Part shown: piece by piece, positions 1-5,987 of the stretch
Layout of the letters: every line of letters starts with the position of its first letter
Numbering within the stretch: the stretch's first letter is position 1
The notes under the pieces: generated by a model
What the model was told of the DNA's origin: nothing
What the model saw: only the letters and a program-made list of their open reading frames with translations
Database searches by the model: none
Translations under genes and position numbers: made by a program
Assembly (NCBI GenBank): GCA_052143655.1
Contig: JBKQSL010000338.1
Span: 1 to 15,448 of the forward strand
Direction: 5' to 3'
Source of the DNA: CAVSUR01 sp052143655
Lineage (GTDB): Bacteria > Actinomycetota > Actinomycetes > Streptosporangiales > Streptosporangiaceae
DNA length: 15,448 nucleotides

Positions 1-106
1 CCAGCGCGCCCGGGCCGGACAGCCGGAAGACCGACCACATGGTGTAGCGGATCAGGTCATTAAGCTCGCGGGCCTTCGGCCGCTGCCCGCCGGTGTCATC
101 AGCCAT
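1..106 (-). CDS. hemQ: Coproheme decarboxylase HemQ/ChdC, N-terminal part only
   Basis: Only the first 35 codons are present; the gene runs off the left edge. The peptide begins MADDTGGQRPKARELNDLIR and continues YTMWSVFRLSG, which matches the conserved start of actinobacterial HemQ (chlorite dismutase-like family). Known family role: two oxidative decarboxylations of coproheme to heme b, the last step of the coproporphyrin-dependent pathway. None of the heme-binding residues lie in the visible part. The ATG at 106-104 is 4 nt after the TGA (113-111) that closes the hydratase remnant upstream, and its only ribosome binding site is a close GAGG, so translational coupling is likely. It follows cgoX in the same direction, which fits the pathway order. 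The identity is firm because of the N-terminal match together with the heme context. Confidence 0.88.
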   Translation of the reverse strand, partial: MADDTGGQRPKARELNDLIRYTMWSVFRLSGPGAL

Positions 107-110
107 GACC

Positions 111-340
111 TCATTGTCCCGCAGCCGTCCCGATGCCCGCGTCGCAGATGCTGATCGCCTCGCCGTAGAGCAGCTGCTTGTGCGCGGTCAGCGCCCGCCG
201 GTCCTGGCCGGCCAGGGCCTTGGCCAGCAGCACCGCATCCCCGATCACCTGGTCCGCGGCAGCCAGGCGGGCCGGAAGCGGTTCTCGCCGTCGCGCATGC
301 GCAGTACCCAGGCGTCCCCGTCCCGGTCCAGATCGATCAC
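111..340 (-). pseudogene. Enoyl-CoA hydratase/isomerase remnant, internally deleted and frame-shifted
   Basis: Two pieces in different frames resemble the two ends of a crotonase-fold protein. From a GTG at 340-338 the first frame reads MIDLDRDGDAWVLRMRDGEN-RF and ends at a TGA (247-245) after 31 residues. This resembles the N-terminus of short actinobacterial enoyl-CoA hydratases with the GENRF motif. The other frame (about 270-111) reads AKALAGQDRRALTAHKQLLY-GEAI and stops at TGA 113-111, resembling the C-terminal helix of the same family. About 140 residues of core, including the oxyanion-hole segments, are missing. The start still has a near-perfect AGGAGG at 347-352 with a 6-nt spacer. 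The remnant lies between the cgoX stop (368) and the hemQ start. A hydratase is inactive without its core; the 31-residue peptide may still be translated. A sequencing error could explain the frame change but not the missing middle. Confidence 0.65.
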
Positions 341-367
341 CGGTTGCCTCCTGCTCGTGTCCTGCGG

Positions 368-1966
368 TCAGCCGGAAGCCCGGCCGCGGGCACCAGTCTG
401 GACGGCAGCCGTCCCGGTGCCGGTCTCAAAGTGGGCCAGTATCTGGCCGGCGGCCTGCCGGGCGGTGGCGATGCAGGCCGGGATGCCGAGGCCGTCGTAG
501 GCCGCGCCGCAGACGGCCAGGCCGGGCTGCGCCGCCACGCCCGCCCGGATCCGGGCTACCCGGTCCAGGTGGCCGACGGTGTACTGGGGCAGCCCGCCGC
601 CCCACCGGGTCACCCGGTAGTCGGCCGGCCGGGCGCGCACGCCGGTCGCCTCGGCCAGCTCGGCGGCTGCGAGCCCGGCCAGCTCGGCGTCCTCGCGCTG
701 CAGCACCGCCTCGTCGCCGATCCGGCCGACCGAGCAGCGCACCAGGTGCGGGGCAGCGGGACCGGGCCGCAGGTGCGGCCATTTGACGGTAGAGAACGTG
801 GCCGCCTTGATCATCTTTCCGTCGACGGCCGGCACCAGGAAGCCGCTGCCTGGCAGCGCCGCCGCGGCGCCGCCAGGCCCGGCGGCCGCGGCGGCCGGGC
901 CGCCGGCGAACGCCTCCGCCGGGTAGGCAAGGGTGATGACGGCCATGGACGCGTACCCGATCTCCGCCAGCGCCGCCGCGGCGGCCGCCGCCGCGGGCAG
1001 GCCGGCGAGCAGGCGGCCGGCCGGCCGGGCCGGCAGGGCCAGGATCACCGCATCGGCCGCAAGCAGCTCGGGGGCGTGCGCGGAGCCGACGGTCAGCCGC
1101 CAGCCGCCGGGGGTGCGGGCCAGCTCGCGCACGGCAGCGCGGGTCCGGACCTCGGCGCCGGAGGCGGCGGCGAGCACGCCCGGCAGCGAGCCGAGCCCGC
1201 CCGCGAGGGTGGTGAACACCGGTTTCGGCGGGCTGCCCGCCGCCGGCTGGCCGACAGCCCCGCCGCCAGCCCGGTCCCGTCCGTTCCGGGCCAGGTCCGG
1301 CTCGGCCGGTCCGGTCTGGGCAGGTCCGGTCCGGTCGGGCGGGGGGGGCAGCAGGGCCGCCGCCGCGGCGGCCAGCGACTGGTGCTGGCGGGACTGCGCC
1401 GCCAGGCCGGGCAGCGTCGCCTCGAAGGACAGCTGGTCAGAGCGCCCGGCATAGACCCCGCCGAGCAGCGGGTCCACCAGCCGGTCCACCACTTCGGCGC
1501 CGAACCTGGCGCCCACGTAGCTGGCCACCGGCACGTCACCGGACCGCGGCGTCGGCGGCAGGTCCAGATCCTGCCGGGCCCGGGCCGCGCCCGCTGCCGA
1601 CAGGATCCCAGTCGCCGCGAGCTCGTCCAGGTCCGCGGGCACGCCCATGTACTGGCGGCGGGGCAGCGGCCGCAGTGCGCCGCGGGTCCAGATCGCCGCC
1701 GCCGTGGTCCCCGGCGACACCAGCTGATCCGCCAGCCCGGCCTCGGCGGCCAGGCCGACGCCCTCGGGGCGGCGCGCGAGCAGCGCCTCAGCGCCAGTGT
1801 CCACGCTGACCCCGCCGACCTCGGCGACCGCCAGCTTGCCGCCCACCCGCGGCGAGCTCTCCAGGACGGTGACGCGCACGCCGTGCTCGCGCAGGAACCA
1901 CGCGGCGGCCAGGCCCGCGATCCCGGCGCCGATCACGACGACGGAGGGCTGTGCAGGGGTGCTCAT
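368..1966 (-). CDS. cgoX: Coproporphyrinogen III oxidase (CgoX/HemY; old name protoporphyrinogen oxidase HemG)
   Basis: FAD-dependent oxidase of 532 residues that removes six electrons from a porphyrinogen using O2. With HemQ downstream, the likely substrate is coproporphyrinogen III. The N-terminal Rossmann motif VVVIGAGIAGLAAA is at residues 9-22, followed by the ribose-binding acidic residue in TVLESS (about 36) and GGK (43-45). The C-terminal FAD motif GAAYDGLGIPACIATARQA spans about 487-505. The conserved YTVGH and KW segments are also present. The protein is about 60 residues longer than usual because of a Pro/Gly/Ala-rich stretch at about 204-247 and a smaller Ala/Gly stretch at about 355-373. 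The ATG overlaps the TGA of the upstream methyltransferase (ATGA, 1966-1963), indicating coupled translation. Expected to be cytosolic or peripheral to the membrane. Confidence 0.93.
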   Translation of the reverse strand: MSTPAQPSVVVIGAGIAGLAAAWFLREHGVRVTVLESSPRVGGKLAVAEVGGVSVDTGAEALLARRPEGVGLAAEAGLADQLVSPGTTAAAIWTRGALRPLPRRQYMGVPADLDELAATGILSAAGAARARQDLDLPPTPRSGDVPVASYVGARFGAEVVDRLVDPLLGGVYAGRSDQLSFEATLPGLAAQSRQHQSLAAAAAALLPPPPDRTGPAQTGPAEPDLARNGRDRAGGGAVGQPAAGSPPKPVFTTLAGGLGSLPGVLAAASGAEVRTRAAVRELARTPGGWRLTVGSAHAPELLAADAVILALPARPAGRLLAGLPAAAAAAAALAEIGYASMAVITLAYPAEAFAGGPAAAAAGPGGAAAALPGSGFLVPAVDGKMIKAATFSTVKWPHLRPGPAAPHLVRCSVGRIGDEAVLQREDAELAGLAAAELAEATGVRARPADYRVTRWGGGLPQYTVGHLDRVARIRAGVAAQPGLAVCGAAYDGLGIPACIATARQAAGQILAHFETGTGTAAVQTGARGRASG

Positions 1967-2763
1967 GCCTCCAGCCTGCCGTAGACCAGGTGCAGCAGCG
2001 CAGCGACCCTGCGGTAAGGATCCTGGCGGCCAGCCTGCGCCTCGGCGGCCAGCAGCGGGGCCAGCTCGGCGGCAGCGGGGGCGGGGGCGGGCTCGCTGCG
2101 GTGGTCAGTGAACACCCGGACGCCGAACCAGCCGGTCCGCTGCCAGCCGAGCGGGCCCATCAGCCGGTCGACGTCGGCGGGAGCGTGCGCCCGGGCCGTC
2201 AGGCCCAGCCGGTTGACGTACTCCCGGCCGCCGAACGCCGCCAGCGCGCCCGGGCCGTCGCCGCGCAGCCCGGGCCGCATCGCCAGGGCCAGGCCGTTGC
2301 GCACGAGCAGGGAGATCGCCGCGCCGGGCGCCGCGACCGCGGTCAGGGCGCGCAGCAGCGGCCCGGGATCGGCCAGGTACATCAGCACGCCGTGGCAGGC
2401 CACCAGGTCGAACGGGCCGGGCGTCAGCTCGGCCGCGCGCTCCCCCGAGCCCTCGACCAGCCGCACCCGCGCGGTCACCTGCGCCGGCTCGGCCGACAGG
2501 TCCGCGGCGAACCGGCCCAGCAGCTCGGCGGCGGGATCCAGTCCGGTGACCTGGTGCCCGGCCCGGGCCAGGTACCGGGCCTGGGTGCCCTGGCCGCAGC
2601 CGACGTCGAGCACCCGGGCGGGCGCGGCCAGCTGCGGCAGGCCAGCTAGCTGGCCGCGCAGCACCTCCTGCCGGACAACGTCGCGGAGCCGGCCCAGCCC
2701 GCGCAGCCAGGCGGGCACCGCAGCACCGAACCCGGCTCCGGCGCCATCCGCCGGCTGGCTCAT
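1963..2763 (-). CDS. SAM-dependent class I methyltransferase, CmoM/SmtA-like
   Basis: A protein of 266 residues. Motif I VLDVGCGQGTQ is at 51-61, the acidic residue after beta-2 is in GLDP (about 76), and motif IV FDLVACHGVLMYLADP is at about 118-133. The C-terminal part carries GVRVFTDH (214-221) and RQDPYRRVAALLHLV (246-260). These resemble, from memory, the GVRVFHDY and RQEPY...IHV segments of Escherichia coli CmoM, which methylates 5-carboxymethoxyuridine in tRNA. Whether this organism has the cmoA/cmoB steps is unknown, so the substrate is open; a porphyrin-related or other small-molecule substrate is equally possible. The start has a strong ribosome binding site GGGAGG (2769-2774) with a 5-nt spacer. 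It is the first gene of the cgoX-hemQ run and overlaps cgoX by four bases, which suggests shared expression with heme synthesis. Confidence 0.85.
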   Translation of the reverse strand: MSQPADGAGAGFGAAVPAWLRGLGRLRDVVRQEVLRGQLAGLPQLAAPARVLDVGCGQGTQARYLARAGHQVTGLDPAAELLGRFAADLSAEPAQVTARVRLVEGSGERAAELTPGPFDLVACHGVLMYLADPGPLLRALTAVAAPGAAISLLVRNGLALAMRPGLRGDGPGALAAFGGREYVNRLGLTARAHAPADVDRLMGPLGWQRTGWFGVRVFTDHRSEPAPAPAAAELAPLLAAEAQAGRQDPYRRVAALLHLVYGRLEA

Positions 2764-2828
2764 CGGCGCCTCCCGGGCCAGTTCGCGATCTGCCGGAACC
2801 GGCGGTCCGCGCCTGACGTCCCAGCAGC

Positions 2829-3794
2829 ATGAACAGTACCGGCACCGGCTCCGCGCGACGCGGCCCGATGCGCATCACCCTCGCTGCCGGCACCGCCCTC
2901 GGCGCCGGCCTGATCCTGCTGCTCGCGGCGGGATGCTCCAGTGGCGGCCCCTCGACCGCCAGCTCCTCATCCGCCGGCTCGGCGGCCTCGGTCCACTCCG
3001 CCGCAGGCAGCGCGGCGCGGCCGGCGCCGCGCGCCCCGGGGAGCTTCTCCCAGGCGGGTGCCAGGGCCGCCGGGCCGAGCACGCAGCTGACCGTGTCCGC
3101 CCCCAGCATCATCTACACCGCCCGGCTGACCATCCGGGCTCATGACGTGACCAGCGCGGCCGCCAGGGCCGCCGCGCTCGCGGCCGGCGCCGGCGGCTAC
3201 GTGGCCGCCGAGCACGCCGTATCCGGCCAGGGCCGGCAGCACCTGCCCGCGGTCACTATCACCCTGAAGATCCCGGTGGCCGGCTATCAGGCCGCGCTCA
3301 CCCGGCTCACCCAGCTCGGCCGGCTCGTCAGCCTCGACCGGCAGGCCACGGACGTGACCCAGCAAGTCGCCGACGTCGCCAGCCGGGTCACCTCCCAGCA
3401 GGCGGCGATCGCCCAGCTGCGGGTGCTGCTGCGGCGGGCGGGGTCGGTCAGCGCGCTGCTCGGCGTCCAGGACCAGATCAGCGCCGACGAGACCGGGCTG
3501 GAGTCGCTGCTGGCCCAGCAGCGGGCGCTGAGCCACGAGACCAGCTACGCGACCGTGTCGATGCAGCTGCTGAGCCGGCACCGGGCGCGCGTTCATCACG
3601 CCAGGCCATCTCATCGCGGGTTCCTGGCCGGCCTGTCCAGCGGATGGCATGCGTTCCGCACCGCCGTCAGCTGGCTGCTGACCGCGCTGGGCGCCGCCCT
3701 GCCGTTCCTCATCCTGGCTGCGATCCTGGCCGCGCTGGGCTACGCGGGCCGCGGCCGGATCCGCCGCCTCCTGCACCGCCCGACCGCCACCTAG
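2829..3794 (+). CDS. DUF4349 lipoprotein with C-terminal membrane helix
   Basis: A protein of 321 residues. A short basic N-terminus and a hydrophobic stretch lead to the lipobox LAAGC, with the lipidated Cys at residue 36. A Ser/Ala/Pro-rich linker follows (about 37-85). The DUF4349 domain covers about 90-250: IIYTARLTIRAHD starts a beta strand region, and LDRQATDVTQQVADVASRV followed by QAAIAQLRVLLRRA and QDQISADETGLESLLAQQ predict a coiled-coil hairpin. A membrane helix (about 275-300) and a basic tail close the protein. The family is a cell-envelope protein of unknown biochemical role. The gene is divergent from the methyltransferase (65-bp gap) and convergent with hemE, so it interrupts the heme cluster. 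ATG 2868 (residue 14) would also keep the whole signal sequence, and neither start has a strong ribosome binding site. Confidence 0.85.
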   Translation: MNSTGTGSARRGPMRITLAAGTALGAGLILLLAAGCSSGGPSTASSSSAGSAASVHSAAGSAARPAPRAPGSFSQAGARAAGPSTQLTVSAPSIIYTARLTIRAHDVTSAAARAAALAAGAGGYVAAEHAVSGQGRQHLPAVTITLKIPVAGYQAALTRLTQLGRLVSLDRQATDVTQQVADVASRVTSQQAAIAQLRVLLRRAGSVSALLGVQDQISADETGLESLLAQQRALSHETSYATVSMQLLSRHRARVHHARPSHRGFLAGLSSGWHAFRTAVSWLLTALGAALPFLILAAILAALGYAGRGRIRRLLHRPTAT

Positions 3795-3805
3795 CTCCGC
3801 TGGCC

Positions 3806-3821
3806 CGGGGGACGACCCCCG
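3806..3821. terminator. Short GC hairpin between convergent DUF4349 and hemE genes
   Basis: CGGGGG (3806-3811) pairs perfectly with CCCCCG (3816-3821) around an ACGA tetraloop, 12 bases after the DUF4349 stop and about 50 bases beyond the hemE stop. There is no U-tract, as is usual for actinobacterial terminators. It could act in both directions. Confidence 0.45.
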
Positions 3822-3834
3822 AGCCCCCCCGCTG

Positions 3835-3871
3835 GCCGCCCGCTCGGGCACCGCGCACCCTCGCGGGCGGC
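3835..3871. terminator. Nine-bp stem-loop at the 3' end of hemE
   Basis: GCCGCCCGC (3835-3843) is the exact reverse complement of GCGGGCGGC (3863-3871), with a 19-nt loop; the inner arm touches the hemE stop codon. Together with the hairpin at 3806-3821 it fills the 76-bp convergent gap, so it probably belongs to a bidirectional terminator. No U-tract is present. Confidence 0.4.
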
Positions 3872-4908
3872 TAGCGGGCCGAGACCTCGTGCACCAGGTT
3901 GGTCAGGCGGGCCAGCTGGTCAGGGTCGGTGCTGGGCAGCACCCCGTGGCCGAGGTTGAAGATGTGCGCCTCCGCGGTCCGGCCGCGGTTGACCACGTCC
4001 GTGGCCCGCTGCCGGACCACCTCCCACGGTGCCAGCAGGATGGCCGGGTCGAGGTTGCCCTGCAGGGCCTTGCCCGGCTCGACGCGGCGGACCGCCTCGT
4101 CCAGCGGCACCCGCCAGTCCACCCCCACGACCTCGGCGCCGGCCTCGCCCATCAGCCCCAGCAGCTCGCTGGTGCCGACACCGAAGTGAATCCGGGGCAC
4201 GCCCGTCCCGGCCAGCGCGTCGAAGATGCGCTTGCTGTGCGGGAGCACGCACTGGCGGTAGTCCTCGGGGCAGACCGACCCGGCCCAGGAGTCGAACAGC
4301 TGGATCGCCGACGCGCCCGCGTCCACCTGCGCCCGCAGGAACGTGATCGTGATATCGGCCAGCCGGTCCAGCAGCGCGTGCCACAGCGGCGAGTTTCCGT
4401 ACATCAGCGACTTGGTGATGTCGAAGCTCTTGGACGGGCCGCCCTCGATCAGGTAGGAGGCGATCGTGAACGGGCCGCCGGCGAAGCCGATGAGCGGCGT
4501 CGTCCCCAGTTCGGCGACGAGCGCGCTGACCGCCTTGGTCAGGAACGGCAGGCCGTCCGGGTCCAGCGGCCGCAGCCGCTCAACGTCCTGCTGCGACCGG
4601 ATCGGCTGCTCGATGACCGGACCGACGCCGGGCCGGATGTCCACGCCCACGCCAGCCGCCCGCAGCGGGACCACGATGTCGCTGAACAAGATCGCCGCGT
4701 CCACGTGATAGCGGCGCAGCGGCTGCAGGGTCAGCTCGGTAATGAGATCTGGTGCGAAGCAAGCCTCGAGCATCCCCACGCCGGACCGGGCGGCGCGGTA
4801 CTCGGGCAGCGACCGCCCGGCCTGGCGCATGAACCAGACCGGCGTGTAGGGCACCGGCTGGCGGCGGCATGCGCGCACGAACGGCGATTCGCCAGTCTGC
4901 GGAGTCAC
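3871..4908 (-). CDS. hemE: Uroporphyrinogen decarboxylase
   Basis: Converts uroporphyrinogen III to coproporphyrinogen III by four decarboxylations in the cytosol, supplying the substrate of CgoX. From the GTG at 4908-4906 the product is 345 residues, the normal length for the family. Signature 1 is PVWFMRQAGR (23-32). The catalytic Asp lies in ILFSDIV (D77), signature 2 in GFAGGPFTIASYLIEGG (141-157, with the conserved Tyr at about 152), and the conserved C-terminal His in NLGHGV. An in-frame ORF continues upstream to an ATG at 5091, but those 61 residues look random and include no family sequence, so the GTG is preferred; only a weak GAGAAG precedes it. Its heme partners lie further downstream on the same strand, but the plus-strand DUF4349 gene and a probable terminator separate them. 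Confidence 0.95.
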   Translation of the reverse strand: MTPQTGESPFVRACRRQPVPYTPVWFMRQAGRSLPEYRAARSGVGMLEACFAPDLITELTLQPLRRYHVDAAILFSDIVVPLRAAGVGVDIRPGVGPVIEQPIRSQQDVERLRPLDPDGLPFLTKAVSALVAELGTTPLIGFAGGPFTIASYLIEGGPSKSFDITKSLMYGNSPLWHALLDRLADITITFLRAQVDAGASAIQLFDSWAGSVCPEDYRQCVLPHSKRIFDALAGTGVPRIHFGVGTSELLGLMGEAGAEVVGVDWRVPLDEAVRRVEPGKALQGNLDPAILLAPWEVVRQRATDVVNRGRTAEAHIFNLGHGVLPSTDPDQLARLTNLVHEVSAR

Positions 4909-5110
4909 AGGACGGATCTTCTCACAGCCGGACAGGCCGGCCGGCCGGCGCAGCCGCAGTCGGTGCATTTCAGCACGGCGTGCCCGGGCCGTCGTTGTGC
5001 AATCGCGGCCGTGACACGCCGCGCCAGATCCGCCTGTACCGGACAGGGCCGTGCCAGCATCGATGTCGGGCCTGCACAGCTGCGCAGGCACCCGCGCGAG
5101 GAGGTAACAG

Positions 5111-5320
5111 ATGACCGAGCTGATCCGGCACTGCCCCGACTGCGGCTGCGATCAGCTCTTCGAGCTCTGCCACCCGCAGCCCGGCTGCTGCCCGGACGCG
5201 CCCGACGCGCAATGCCCGGAATGGGCGTGCACAGCGTGCGGCTTGGCACTGCTCATCGGCGTCCTGCTGGCCGAGGCGGCGGATCAGGAACTGGTCGTCG
5301 CGCACGGCCGGGTGGCGTGA
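5111..5320 (+). CDS. Small nine-cysteine zinc-ribbon protein, function unknown
   Basis: A protein of 69 residues with an excellent ribosome binding site (GAGGAGGT, 5098-5105, 5-nt spacer). Cysteines at 8, 11, 13, 20, 26, 27, 35, 40 and 43 include two CxxCG-type knuckles, CPDCG (8-12) and CTACG (40-44). This is the layout of a zinc ribbon with an unusually Cys/Pro-rich insert. The last 25 residues are Cys-free and form a hydrophobic then acidic helix (LALLIGVLLAEAADQELVV). It is divergent from hemE and about 70 bp ahead of the DUF3000 and RNase D genes, so it may share their transcript. It could bind zinc or an Fe-S centre. I do not recognise a named family. Real expression is well supported by the ribosome binding site and the cysteine pattern. 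Confidence 0.75.
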   Translation: MTELIRHCPDCGCDQLFELCHPQPGCCPDAPDAQCPEWACTACGLALLIGVLLAEAADQELVVAHGRVA

Positions 5321-5390
5321 GGCTGGTGTCCCGCCGCGCACGCCAGCGCCGGACATGAGGCCCGCGGCCGGGCGCGCGGAGGCGGGTGCG

Positions 5391-5987
5391 ATGGACTCAG
5401 GGATGCCGTTCCGCGCGATTGTCACCGACCTGGAGGCCGCCGCGGCGGACCTGCGCGCCAGGCGGCCGGAGCTGATGTTCGAGGATGAGCCGCCGCCACG
5501 CCGGCTGGCCCCGCAAGCGGCCGCGATTGCCGCGACGGTCCTGCAGGGGGAGACTGAGATCGGCTGGGGCAGGTTCGTCCTGCTGCACGACCCAGCGGGT
5601 CAGGCAGCCTGGTCCGGCCAGTTCCGCGTTATCGCCTACGTCCGGGCCGAGCTCGAGCCGGAGATCGCGGGAGACCAGCTCATCGGCGAGGTCGGCTGGA
5701 GCTGGCTCATCGAGGCGCTGGACGCCCGGGCTTCCGGCTACGGCGCCGTGAGCGGAACTGTCACGACGGTGGTGACGGAAGGATTCGGCACGAAACGAGG
5801 CGAGCCAGTGTCCACCGGGTTCGAGCTGCGGGCGTCCTGGTCGCCGACGGTCGGCGGGGACGGCCGCCCGCAGATCGGCGGCCATGTGGCTGCCTGGTGC
5901 GACGCGCTGTGCACGGCGTCCGGCCTGCCGCCGCTGGCGCCGGGTGTCGCCGCGCTCAAGCCGCCGCAGCGGCGGACGCGGCAGTGA
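5391..5987 (+). CDS. DUF3000 family protein
   Basis: A protein of 198 residues from the ATG at 5391, chosen because GGAGG (5378-5382) sits 8 nt upstream. An earlier in-frame ATG at 5355 has no ribosome binding site. Family features seen: GRFVLLHDPAG (about 60-70), FRVIAYVRAELEPE, EVGWSWLIEALDA (about 99-111), and SGTVTTVVTEGFG followed by a predicted strand FELRASWSP. DUF3000 proteins are cytosolic, nearly restricted to Actinobacteria and biochemically uncharacterised; from memory they are usually found next to hemE and ribonuclease D, as here. The stop codon overlaps the start of RNase D (GTGA), so the two are probably translated together. Confidence 0.88.
   Translation: MDSGMPFRAIVTDLEAAAADLRARRPELMFEDEPPPRRLAPQAAAIAATVLQGETEIGWGRFVLLHDPAGQAAWSGQFRVIAYVRAELEPEIAGDQLIGEVGWSWLIEALDARASGYGAVSGTVTTVVTEGFGTKRGEPVSTGFELRASWSPTVGGDGRPQIGGHVAAWCDALCTASGLPPLAPGVAALKPPQRRTRQ

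Noticed and set aside
344..1984. A 546-codon plus-strand ORF opposite cgoX
   Set aside because: Same cause: mirror frame of a well-supported FAD oxidase, with no recognisable protein features.
4909..5091. Longer hemE starting at the ATG at 5091 or the ATG at 4968
   Set aside because: The extra residues lack similarity to the family, and the GTG at 4908 gives normal length.
3889..5358. A 489-codon plus-strand ORF opposite hemE that runs into the zinc-ribbon gene
   Set aside because: Shadow of hemE; the region beyond hemE is better explained by the 69-residue gene with a strong ribosome binding site.
5355..5390. Start of the DUF3000 gene at ATG 5355
   Set aside because: It has no ribosome binding site, whereas the ATG at 5391 has GGAGG 8 nt upstream.
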